A stretch of DNA of 64,000 nucleotides from Marthasterias glacialis (lineage: Eukaryota > Echinodermata > Asteroidea > Forcipulatida > Asteriidae), in assembly GCA_911728455.2 (NCBI GenBank), contig OU452230.1:8416512-8480511 (forward strand), given 5' to 3'. Below, in pieces: positions 47,971 through 58,978 of this stretch. The position numbers and the translations under genes were made by a program. The first letter of the stretch is position 1. Every line of letters begins with the position of its first letter. Below the pieces are notes generated by a model that did not search any database, was not told the origin of the DNA, and saw nothing but the letters and a program-made list of their open reading frames with translations.

Positions 47971-49906
47971 TCAACAGGGAGGATGCCAGGGACCGAGGAG
48001 TGAGAACACCCCGAGGATGTCCAGTGCGTACGGCCATGCTGTGTGTACGTCAACAATAGCCAAGGCCGCTACGTGTGTGCTGGACCGAAGCCAGCAATAA
48101 ACAAAGCCGAAAAAGAAGTCGGCAGCGCCACGGCCAATTACTCCAGAAATAATGGGGCTAGAGAGGAATTTCTTGTACCTGCAGGTAGCTGCCATAGTCC
48201 TGCATCCGTAAATCTGGTTTTCCCGGCCATCCAGGGCTATCTTCCGCCTTGAAACTAACAGGGAGACGGGCTGCTCCGAATGCGCTTCAAACGCCTGTCT
48301 AATGGCACTTTTTACACGAAGCTGTAACAGAGTGAAAACAAGACTTAGCAACGGCTCTATCTCCCAAAGTATTGGCGGGAAACTGACAATTCTGACACCG
48401 TTGGAAAGCCCTGGTCATGGGCATTCCAAAAATGCCAGTCTTGGGGCTGCGGGATCAACAGGGAGGATGCCAGGGACCGCGGAGTGAGAACACCCCGAGG
48501 ATGTCCAGTGCGTACGGCTATGCTGTGTGTACGTCAACAATAGCCAAGGCCGCTACGTGTGTGCTGGACCGAAGCCAGCAATAAAAAAGCCGAAAAAGAA
48601 GTCGGCAGCGCCACGGCCAATAACTCCAGAAATAATGGGGCTAGAGAGAAATTTCTTGTACCTGCAGGTAGCTGCCATAGTCCTGCATCCCTAAATCTGG
48701 TTTTCCCGGCCATCCAGGGCCATCTTCCGTCTTGAAACCACCAGGGAGAGGGGCTGCTCCGAATACGCTTCCAATGCCTGTCTAATGGCACTTTTGTACA
48801 CGAAGCTGTAACAGAGTGAAAACAAGACTTAGCAACGGCTCTATCTCCCAAAGTATTGGCGGGAAACTGACAATTCTGACACCGTTGGAAAGCCTGGTCA
48901 TGGGCATTCCAAAAATGCCACTCTTGGGGCTGCGGGATCAACAGGGAGGATGCCAGGGACCGCGGAGTGAGAACACCCCGAGGATGTCCAGTGCGTACGG
49001 CTATGCTGTGTGTACGTCAACAATAGCCAAGGCCGCTACGTGTGTGCTGGACCGAAGCCAGCAATAAAAAAGCCGAAAAAGAAGTCGGCAGCGCCACGGC
49101 CAATAACTCCAGAAATAATGGGGCTAGAGAGAAATTTCTTGTACCTGCAGGTAGCTGCCATAGTCCTGCATCCGTAAATCTGGTTTTCCCGGCCATCCAG
49201 GGCCATCTTCCGCCTTGAAACCACCAGGGAGAGGGGCTGCTCCGAATGCGCTTCAAACGCCTGTCTAATGGCACTTTTGTACACGAAGCTGTAACAGAGT
49301 GAAAACAAGACTTAGCAACGGCTCTATCTCCCAAAGTATTGGCGGGAAACTGACAATTCTGACACCGTTGGAAAGCCCTGGTCATGGGCATTCCAAAAAT
49401 GCCAGTCTTGGGGCTGCAGAATCAACAGGGAGGATGCCAGGGACCGAGGAGTGAGAACACCCCGAGGATGTCCAGTGCGTACGGCCATGCTGTGTGTACG
49501 TCAACAATAGCCAAGGCCGCTACGTGTGTGCTGGAACGAAGCCAGCAATAAACAAAGCCGAAAAAGAAGTCGGCAGCGCCACGGCCAATTACTCCAGAAA
49601 TAATGGGGCTAGAGAGAAATTTCTTGTACCTGCAGGTAGCTGCCATAGTCCTGCATCCGTAAATCTGGTTTTCCCGGCCATCCAGGGCTATCTTCCGCCT
49701 TGAAACTAGCAGGGAGCGGGGCTGCTCCGAATGCGCTTCAAACGCCTGTCTAATGGCACTTTTGTACACGAAGCTGTAACAGAGTGAAAACAAGACTTAG
49801 CAACGGCTCTATCTCCCAAAGTATTGGCGGGAAACTGACAATTCTGACACCGTTGGAAAGCCCTGGTCATGGGCATTCCAAAAATGCCAGTCTTGGGGCT
49901 GCGGGA
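47971..49906. repeat. Four-unit block, second copy
   Basis: It matches the preceding 1936 bases with few differences, among them GAGACGGGCTGC near 48264, CTTCCAATGCCTG near 48768, GCCACTCTTGG near 48917, and TCTAATGGCAC near 49749 where the first copy has TCTAAAGGCAC. The last A' unit is copied again 970 bases on, at 50464. Confidence 0.9.
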
Positions 49907-51433
49907 TCAACAGGGAGGATGCCAGGGACCGAGGAGTGAGAACACCCCGAGGATGTCCAGTGCGTACGGCCATGCTGTGTGTACGTCAACAATAGCCAAG
50001 GCCGCTACGTGTGTGCTGGACCGAAGCCAGCAATAAAAAAAGCCGAAAAAGAAGTCGGCAGCGCCACGGCCAATAACTCCAGAAATAATGGGGCTAGAGA
50101 GGAATTTCTTGTACCTGCAGGTAGCTGCCATAGTCCTGCATCCGTAAATCTGGTTTTCCCGGCCATCCAGGGCCATCTTCCGCCTTGAAACCACCAGGGA
50201 GAGGGGCTGCTCCGAATGCGCTTCAAACGCCTGTCTAATGGCACTTTTGTACACGAAGCTGTAACAGAGTGAAAACAAGACTTAGCAACGGCTCTATCTC
50301 CCACAGTATTGGCGGGAAACTGACAATTTTGACACCGTTGGAAAGCCCTGGTCATGGGCATTCCAAAAATGCCAGTCTTGGGGCTGCGGAATCAACAAGG
50401 AGGATGCCAGGGACCGAGGAGTGAGAACACCCCGAGGATGTCCAGTGCGTACGGCCATGCTGTGTGTACGTCAACAATAGCCAAGGCCGCTACGTGTGTG
50501 CTGGAACGAAGCCAGCAATAAACAAAGCCGAAAAAGAAGTCGGCAGCGCCACGGCCAATTACTCCAGAAATAATGGGGCTAGAGAGAAATTTCTTGTACC
50601 TGCAGGTAGCTGCCATAGTCCTGCATCCGTAAATCTGGTTTTCCCGGCCATCCAGGGCTATCTTCCGCCTTGAAACTAGCAGGGAGCGGGGCTGCTCCGA
50701 ATGCGCTTCAAACGCCTGTCTAATGGCACTTTTGTACACGAAGCTGTAACAGAGTGAAAACAAGACTTAGCAACGGCTCTATCTCCCAAAGTATTGGCGG
50801 GAAACTGACAATTCTGACACCGTTGGAAAGCCCTGGTCATGGGCATTCCAAAAATGCCAGTCTTGGGGCTGCGGGATCAACAGGGAGGATGCCAGGGACC
50901 GAGGAGTGAGAACACCCCGAGGATGTCCAGTGCGTACGGCCATGCTGTGTGTACGTCAACAATAGCCAAGGCCGCTACGTGTGTGCTGGACCGAAGCCAG
51001 CAATAAAAAAAGCCGAAAAAGAAGTCGGCAGCGCCACGGCCAATAACTCCAGAAATAATGGGGCTAGAGAGAAATTTCTTGTACCTGCAGGTAGCTGCCA
51101 TAGTCCTGCATCCGTAAATCTGGTTTTCCCGGCCATCCAGGGCCATCTTCCGCCTTGAAACCACCAGGGAGAGGGGCTGCTCCGAATGCGCTTCAAACGC
51201 CTGTCTAATGGCACTTTTGTACACGAAGCTGTAACAGAGTGAAAACAAGACTTAGCAACGGCTCTATCTCCCACAGTATTGGCGGGAAACTGACAATTTT
51301 GACACCGTTGGAAAGCCCTGGTCATGGGCATTCCAAAAATGCCAGTCTTGGGGCTGCGGAATCAACAAGGAGGATGCCAGGGACCGAGGAGTGAGAACAC
51401 CCCGAGGATGTCCAGTGCGTACGGCCATGCTGT
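49494..51433. repeat. A'-A dimer, 970-base period, two copies
   Basis: A' units at 49494 and 50464 share CTGGAACGAAGCC and CTAGCAGGG. Type A units at 49979 and 50949 are followed by CCCACAGTATTGG and GACAATTTTGACACC (near 50302 and 51272). The first A unit keeps GAGAGGAATTTC near 50096, the second reads GAGAGAAATTTC. Confidence 0.87.
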
Positions 51434-53316
51434 GTGTACGTCAACAATAGCCAAGGCCGCTACGTGTGTGCTGGACCGAAGCCAGCAATAAAAAAAGCCG
51501 AAAAAGAAGTCGGCAGCGCCAGGGCCAATAACTCCAGAAATAATGGGGCTAGAGAGAAATTTCTTGTACCTGCAGGTAGCTGCCATAGTCCTGCATCCGT
51601 AAATCTGGTTTTCCCGGCCATCCAGGGCCATCCTCCGTCTTGAAACCACCAGGGAGAGGGGCTGCTCCGAATACGCTTCAAACGCCTGTCTAATGGCACT
51701 TTTGTACACGAAGCTGTAACAGAGTGAAAACAAGACTTAGCAACGGCTCTATCTCCCAAAGTATTGGCGGGAAACTGACAATTCTGACACCGTTGGAAAG
51801 CCCTGGTCATGGGCATTCCAAAAATGCCAGTCTTGGGGCTGCAGAATCAACAGGGAGGATGCCAGGGACCGCGGAGTGAGAACACCCCGAGAATGTCCAG
51901 TGCAAACGGCTATGCTGTGTGTACGTCAACAATAGCCAAGGCCGCTACGGCCAATAACTCCAAAAATAATGGGGCTAGAGAGAAATTTCTTGTACCTGCA
52001 GGTAGCTGCCATAGTCTTGCATCCGCAAATCTGGTTTTCCCGGCCATCCAGGGCCATCTTCCGCCTTGAAACCACCAAAGAGAGGGGCTGCTCCGAATGC
52101 GCTTCAAACGCCTGTCTAATGGCACTTTTGTACACGAAGCTGTAACAGAGTGAAAACAAGACTTAGCAACGGCTCTATCTCCCAAAGTATTGGCGGGAAA
52201 CTGACAATTCTGACACCGTTGGAAAGCCCTGGTCATGGGCATTCCAAAAATGCCAGTCTTGGGGCTGCGGAATTAACAGGGAGGATGCCAGGGACCGAGG
52301 AGTGAGAACACCCCGAGGATGTCCAGTGCGTACGGCCATGCTGTGTGTACGTCAACAATAGCCAAGGCCGCTACGTGTGTGCTGGACCGAAGCCAGCAAT
52401 AAAAAAAGCCGAAAAAGAAGTCGGCAGCGCCACGGCCAATAACTCCAGAAATAATGGGGCTAGAGAGAAATTTCTTGTACCTGCAGGTAGCTGCCATAGT
52501 CCTGCATCCGTAAATCTGGTTTTCCCGGCCATCCAGGGCTATCTTCCGCCTTGAAACTAACAGGGAGCGGGGCTGCTCCGAATGCGCTTCAAACGCCTGT
52601 CTAATGGCACTTTTGTACACGAAGCTGTAACAGAGTGAAAACAAGACTTAGCAACGGCTCTATCTCCCAAAGTATTGGCGGGAAACTGACAATTCTGACA
52701 CCGTTGGAAAGCCCTGGTCATGGGCATTCCAAAAATGCCAGTCTTGGGGCTGCGGGATAAACAGGGAGGATGCCAGGGACCGCGGAGTGAGAACACCCCG
52801 AGAATGTCCAGTGCAAACGGCTATGCTGTGTGTACGTCAACAATAGCCAAGGCCGCTACGTGTGTGCTGGACCGAAGCCAGCAATAAAAAAAACGCGAAA
52901 AAAGAAGTTGGCAGCGCCACGGCCAATTACTCCAGAAATAATGGGGCTAGAGAGAAATTTCTTGTACCTGCAGGTAGCTGCCATAGTCCTGCATCCGTAA
53001 ATCTGGTTTTCCCGGCCATCCAGGGCCATCTTCCGCCTTGAAACCACCAGGGAGAGGGGCTGCTCCGAATGCGCTTCAAACGCCTGTCTAATGGCACTTT
53101 TGTACACGAAGCTGTAACAGAGTGAAAACAAGACTTAGCAACGGCTCTATCTCCCACAGTATTGGCGGGAAACTGACAATTCTGACACCGTTGGAAAGCC
53201 CTGGTCATGGGCATTCCAAAAATGCCAGTCTTGGGGCTGCGGAATCAACAAGGAGGATGCCAGGGACCGAGGAGTGAGAACACCCCGAGGATGTCCAGTG
53301 CGTACGGCCATGCTGT
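51434..53316. repeat. Four-unit block containing a truncated unit, first copy (1883 bases)
   Basis: Points 51434, 51809, 52345 and 52856 recur at 53317, 53692, 54228 and 54739. The block is A, truncated, A, B. Shared rare changes are CATCCTCCGTCTTG, CTCCAAAAATAATG, GTCTTGCATCCGC and CACCAAAGAGAGG. 1883 is three full units plus one of 426-427 bases. Confidence 0.9.
51724..52149. repeat. Truncated unit, 426 bases, first copy
   Basis: GCCGCTACG at 51941-51949 is joined straight to GCCAATAACTCC. The missing 59 bases are the part normally holding TGTGTGCTGG, AATAAA and the whole A-rich segment. A 3-base ACG microhomology borders the junction. The E2F-like site and the exon-like module are retained. 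Confidence 0.92.
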
Positions 53317-55030
53317 GTGTACGTCAACAATAGCCAAGGCCGCTACGTGTGTGCTGGACCGAAGCCAGCAATAAAAAAAGCCGAAAAAGAAGTCGGCAGC
53401 GCCACGGCCAATAACTCCAGAAATAATGGGGCTAGAGAGAAATTTCTTGTACCTGCAGGTAGCTGCCATAGTCCTGCATCCGTAAATCTGGTTTTCCCGG
53501 CCATCCAGGGCCATCCTCCGTCTTGAAACCACCAGGGAGAGGGGCTGCTCCGAATACGCTTCAAACGCCTGTCTAATGGCACTTTTGTACACGAAGCTGT
53601 AACAGAGTGAAAACAAGACTTAGCAACGGCTCTATCTCCCAAAGTATTGGCGGGAAACTGACAATTCTGACACCGTTGGAAAGCCCTGGTCATGGGCATT
53701 CCAAAAATGCCAGTCTTGGGGCTGCAGAATCAACAGGGAGGATGCCAGGGACCGCGGAGTGAGAACACCCCGAGAATGTCCAGTGCAAACGGCTATGCTG
53801 TGTGTACGTCAACAATAGCCAAGGCCGCTACGGCCAATAACTCCAAAAATAATGGGGCTAGAGAGAAATTTCTTGTACCTGCAGGTAGCTGCCACAGTCT
53901 TGCATCCGCAAATCTGGTTTTCCCGGCCATCCAGGGCCATCTTCCGCCTTGACACCACCAAAGAGAGGGGCTGCTCCGAATGCGCTTCAAACGCCTGTCT
54001 AATGGCACTTTTGTACACGAAGCTGTAACAGAGTGAAAACAAGACTTAGCAACGGCTCTATCTCCCAAAGTATTGGCGGGAAACTGACAATTCTGACACC
54101 GTTGGAAAGCCCTGGTCATGGGCATTCCAAAAATGCCAGTCTTGGGGCTGCGGAATTAACAGGGAGGATGCCAGGGACCGAGGAGTGAGAACACCCCGAG
54201 GATGTCCAGTGCGTACGGCCATGCTGTGTGTACGTCAACAATAGCCAAGGCCGCTACGTGTGTGCTGGACCGAAGCCAGCAATAAAAAAAGCCGAAAAAG
54301 AAGTCGGCAGCGCCACGGCCAATAACTCCAGAAATAATGGGGCTAGAGAGAAATTTCTTGTACCTGCAGGTAGCTGCCATAGTCCTGCATCCGTAAATCT
54401 GGTTTTCCCGGCCATCCAGGGCTATCTTCCGCCTTGAAACTAACAGGGAGCGGGGCTGCTCCGAATGCGCTTCAAACGCCTGTCTAATGGCACTTTTGTA
54501 CACGAAGCTGTAACAGAGTGAAAACAAGACTTAGCAACGGCTCTATCTCCCAAAGTATTGGCGGGAAACTGACAATTCTGACACCGTTGGAAAGCCCTGG
54601 TCATGGGCATTCCAAAAATGCCAGTCTTGGGGCTGCGGGATAAACAGGGAGGATGCCAGGGACCGCGGAGTGAGAACACCCCGAGAATGTCCAGTGCAAA
54701 CGGCTATGCTGTGTGTACGTCAACAATAGCCAAGGCCGCTACGTGTGTGCTGGACCGAAGCCAGCAATAAAAAAAACGCGAAAAAAGAAGTTGGCAGCGC
54801 CACGGCCAATTACTCCAGAAATAATGGGGCTAGAGAGAAATTTCTTGTACCTGCAGGTAGCTGCCATAGTCCTGCATCCGTAAATCTGGTTTTCCCGGCC
54901 ATCCAGGGCCATCTTCCGCCTTGAAACCACCAGGGAGAGGGGCTGCTCCGAATGCGCTTCAAACGCCTGTCTAATGGCACTTTTGTACACGAAGCTGTAA
55001 CAGAGTGAAAACAAGACTTAGCAACGGCTC
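53317..55030. repeat. Four-unit block containing a truncated unit, second copy
   Basis: It matches the block at 51434 at shift 1883, including the 59-base deletion. Differences include GCCACAGTCTTGC near 53891 and TTGACACCACC near 53949. Identity ends near 55035, where this copy has CCCAAAGTATT and the first has CCCACAGTATT near 53153. Confidence 0.9.
53607..54032. repeat. Truncated unit, 426 bases, second copy
   Basis: The deletion junction at 53832|53833 is identical to the one at 51949|51950 and lies exactly 1883 bases away, so the two arose by duplication of one deleted unit. Confidence 0.92.
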
Positions 55031-56063
55031 TATCTCCCAAAGTATTGGCGGGAAACTGACAATTCTGACACCGTTGGAAAGCCCTGGTCATGGGCATTCC
55101 AAAAATGCCAGTCTTGGGGCTGCGTGATAAACAGGGAGGATGCCAGGGACCGCGGAGTGAGAACACCCCGAGAATGTCCAGTGCAAACGGCTATGCTGTG
55201 TGTACGTCAACAATAGCCAAGGCCGCTACGTGTGTGCTAGACCGAAGCCAGCAATAAAAAAAACGCGAAAAAACAAGTTGGCAGCGCCACGGCCAATTAC
55301 TCCAGAATTAATGGGGCTAGAGAGAAATTTCTTGTACCTGCAGGTAGCTGCCATAGTCCTGCATCCGTAAATCTGGTTTTCCCGGCCATCCAGGGCTACC
55401 TTCCGCCTTGAAACCAACAGGGAGCGGGGCTGCTCTGAATGCGCTTCAAACGCCTGTCTAATGGCACTTTTGTACACGAAGCTGTAACAGAGTGAAAACA
55501 AGACTTAGCAACGGCTCTATCTCCCAAAGTATTGGCGGGAAACTGACAATTCTGACACCGTTGGAAAGCCCTGGTCATGGGCATTCCAAAAATGTCAATC
55601 TTGGGGCTGCGGGATCAACAGGGAGGATGCCAGGGACCGAGGAGTGAGAACACCCCGAGGATGTCCAGTGCGTACGGCCATGCTGTGTGTACGTCAACAA
55701 TAGCCAAGGCCGCTACGTGTGTGCTGGACCGAAGCCAGCAATAAAAAAAGCCGAAAAAGAAGTCGGCAGCGCCACGGCCAATAACTCCAGAAATAATGGG
55801 GCTAGAGAGAAATTTCTTGTACCTGCAGGTAGCTGCCATAGTCCTGCATCCGTAAATCTGGTTTTCCCGGCCATCCAGGGCCATCTTCCGCCTTGAAACC
55901 ACCAGGGAGCGGGGCTGCTCCGAATGCGCTTCAAACGCCTGTCTAATGGCACTTTTGTACACGAAGCTGTAACAGAGTGAAAACAAGACTTAGCAACGGC
56001 TCTATCTCCCAAAGTATTGGCGGGAAACTGACAATTCTGACACCGTTGGAAAGCCCTGGTCAT
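55031..56063. repeat. Array region: B unit and type A unit
   Basis: The B unit near 55256 has GTGCTAGACC, CCAGAATTAATGG and GCTGCTCTGAATG. The type A unit near 55740 has a hybrid second patch, CCACCAGGGAGCGG. Nothing other than satellite sequence is visible. Confidence 0.8.
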
Positions 56064-57518
56064 GGGCTAACCAAAAATGTCAATCTTGGGGCTGCAGAAT
56101 CAACAGGGAGGATGCCAAGGACCGCGGAGTGAGAACACCCCGAGGATATCCACTGCGTACGGCCATGCTGTGTGTACGTCAACAATAGCCAAGGCCGCTA
56201 CGTGTGTGCTGGACCGAAGTCAGCAATAAAAAAAGCCGAAAAAGAAGTTGGCAGCGCCACGGCCAATAACTCCAGAAATAATGGGGCTAGAGAGAAATTT
56301 CTTGTACCTGCAGGTAGCTGCCATAGTCCTGCATCCGTAAATCTGGTTTTCCCGGCCATCCAGGGCCATCTTCCGCCTTGAAACCACCAGGGAGAGGGGC
56401 TGCTCCGAATGCGCTTCAAACGCCTGTCTAATGGCACTTTTGTACACGAAGCTGTAACAGAGTGAAAACAAGACTTAGCAACGGCTCTATCTCCCAAAGT
56501 ATTGGCGGGAAACTGACAATTCTGACACCGTTGGAAAGCCCTGGTCATGGGCTAACCAAAAATGTTAATCTTGGGGCTGCAGAATCAACAGGGAGGATGC
56601 CAGGGACCGCGGAGTGAGAACACCCCGAGGATATCCACTGCGTACGGCCATGCTGTGTGTACGTCAACAATAGCCAAGGCCGCTACGTGTGTGCTGGACC
56701 GAAGTCAGCAATAAAAAAAGCCGAAAAAGAAGTTGGCAGCGCCACGGCCAATAACTCCAGAAATAATGGGGCTAGAGAGAAATTTCTTGTACCTGCAGGT
56801 AGCTGCCATAGTCCTGCATCCGTAAATCTGGTTTTCCCGGCCATCCAGGGCCATCTTCCGCCTTGAAACCACCAGGGAGAGGGGCTGCTCCGAATGCGCT
56901 TCAAACGCCTGTCTAATGGCACTTTTGTACACGAAGCTGTAACAGAGTGAAAACAAGACTTAGCAACGGCTCTATCTCCCAAAGTATTGGCGGGAAACTG
57001 ACAATTCTGACACCGTTGGAAAGCCCTGGTCATGGGCTAACCAAAAATGTCAATCTTGGGGCTGCAGAATCAACAGGGAGGATGCCAGGGACCGCGGAGT
57101 GAGAACACCCCGAGGATATCCACTGCGTACGGCCATGCTGTGTGTACGTCAACAATAGCCAAGGCCGCTACGTGTGTGCTGGACCGAAGTCAGCAATAAA
57201 AAAAGCCGAAAAAGAAGTTGGCAGCGCCACGGCCAATAACTCCAGAAATAATGGGGCTAGAGAGAAATTTCTTGTACCTGCAGGTAGCTGCCATAGTCCT
57301 GCATCCGTAAATCTGGTTTTCCCGGCCATCCAGGGCCATCTTCCGCCTTGAAACCACCAGGGAGAGGGGCTGCTCCGAATGCGCTTCAAACGCCTGTCTA
57401 ATGGCACTTTTGTACACGAAGCTGTAACAAAGTGAAAACAAGACTTAGCAACGGCTCTATCTCCCAAAGTATTGGCGGGAAACTGACAATTCTGACACCG
57501 TTGGAAAGCCCTGGTCAT
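56064..57518. repeat. Threefold copy of a single type A unit (485-base shift)
   Basis: Three consecutive units (equivalent points 56172, 56657, 57142) share GGGCTAACCAAAAATG, GGATATCCACTGCG (a new EcoRV site) and GAAGTCAGCAATAAA. A fourth, separated copy lies at 58597. This is amplification one unit at a time, in contrast to the dimers elsewhere. Confidence 0.88.
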
Positions 57519-58978
57519 GGGCATTCCAAAAATGCCAGTCTTGGGGCTGCGGGATCAACAGGGAGGATGCCAGGGACCGCGGAGTGAGAACACCCCGAGG
57601 ATGTCCAGTGCGTACGGCCATGCTGTGTGTACGTCAACAATAGCCAAGGCCGCTACGTGTGTGCTGGACCGAAGCCAGCAATAAAAAAAGCCGAAAAAGA
57701 AGTCGGCAGCGCCACGGCCAATAACTCCAGAAATAATGGGGCTAGAGAGAAATTTCTTGTACCTGCAGGTAGCTGCCATAGTCCTGCATCCGAAAATCTG
57801 GTTTTCCCGGCCATCCAGGGCCCTCTTCTGCCTTGAAACCACCAGGGAGAGGGGCTGCTCCGAATGCGCTTCAAACGCCTGTCTAAAGGCACTTTTGTAC
57901 ACGAAGCTGTAACAGAGTGAAAACAAGACTTAGCAACGGCTCTATCTCCCAAAGTATTGGCGGGAAACTGACAATTCTGACACCGTTGGAAAGCCCTGGT
58001 CATGGGCATTCCAAAAATGTTAATCTTGGGGCTGCGGAATTAACAGGGAGGATGCCAGGGACCGCGGAGTGAGAACACCCCGAGGATGTCCAGTGCGTAC
58101 GGCCATGCTGTGTGTACGTCAACAATAGCCAAGGCCGCTACGTGTGTGCTGGACCGAAGCCAGCAATAAAAAAAGCCGAAAAGGAAGTCGGCAGCGCCAC
58201 GGCCACTAACTCCAGAAATAATGGGGCTAGAGAGAAATTTCTTGTACCTGCAGGTAGCTGCCATAGTCCTGCATCCGTAAATCTGGTTTTCCCGGCCATC
58301 CAGGGCCATCTTCCGCCTTGAAACCACCAGGGAGAGGGGCTGCTCCGAATGCGCTTCAAACGCCTGTCTAATGGCACTTTTGTACACGAAGCTGTAACAG
58401 AGTGAAAACAAGACTTAGCAACGGCTCTATCTCCCAAAGTATTGGCGGGAAACTGATAATTCTGACACCGTTGGAAAGCCCTGGTCATGGGCTAACCAAA
58501 AATGTCAATCTTGGGGCTGCGGGATCAACAGGGAGGATGCCAGGGACCGCGGAGTGAGAACACCCCGAGGATATCCACTGCGTACGGCCATGCTGTGTGT
58601 ACGTCAACAATAGCCAAGGCCGCTACGTGTGTGCTGGACCGAAGTCAGCAATAAAAAAAGCCGAAAAAGAAGTTGGCAGCGCCACGGCCAATAACTCCAG
58701 AAATAATGGGGCTAGAGAGAAATTTCTTGTACCTGCAGGTAGCTGCCATAGTCTTGCATCCGTAAATCTGGTTTTCCCGGCCATCAAGGGCCATCCTCCG
58801 CCTTGAAACCACCAGGGAGAGGGGCTGCTCCGAATGCGCTTCAAACGCCTGTCTAATGGCACTTTTGTACACGAAGCTGTAACAGAGTGAAAACAAGACT
58901 GAGCAACGGCTCTATCTCCCAAAGTATTGGCGGGAAACTGACAATTCTGACACCGTTGGAAAGCCCTGGTCATGGGCA
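57519..58978. repeat. Array region: type A units and the fourth GATATCCACTGCG copy
   Basis: Type A units near 57681 (with CCGAAAATC and CCCTCTTCTGCC) and near 58166 (CGAAAAGGAAG, GGCCACTAAC) separate the threefold unit from its fourth copy near 58651, which has CATCAAGGGCCATCC and AAGACTGAGC. Confidence 0.8.
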
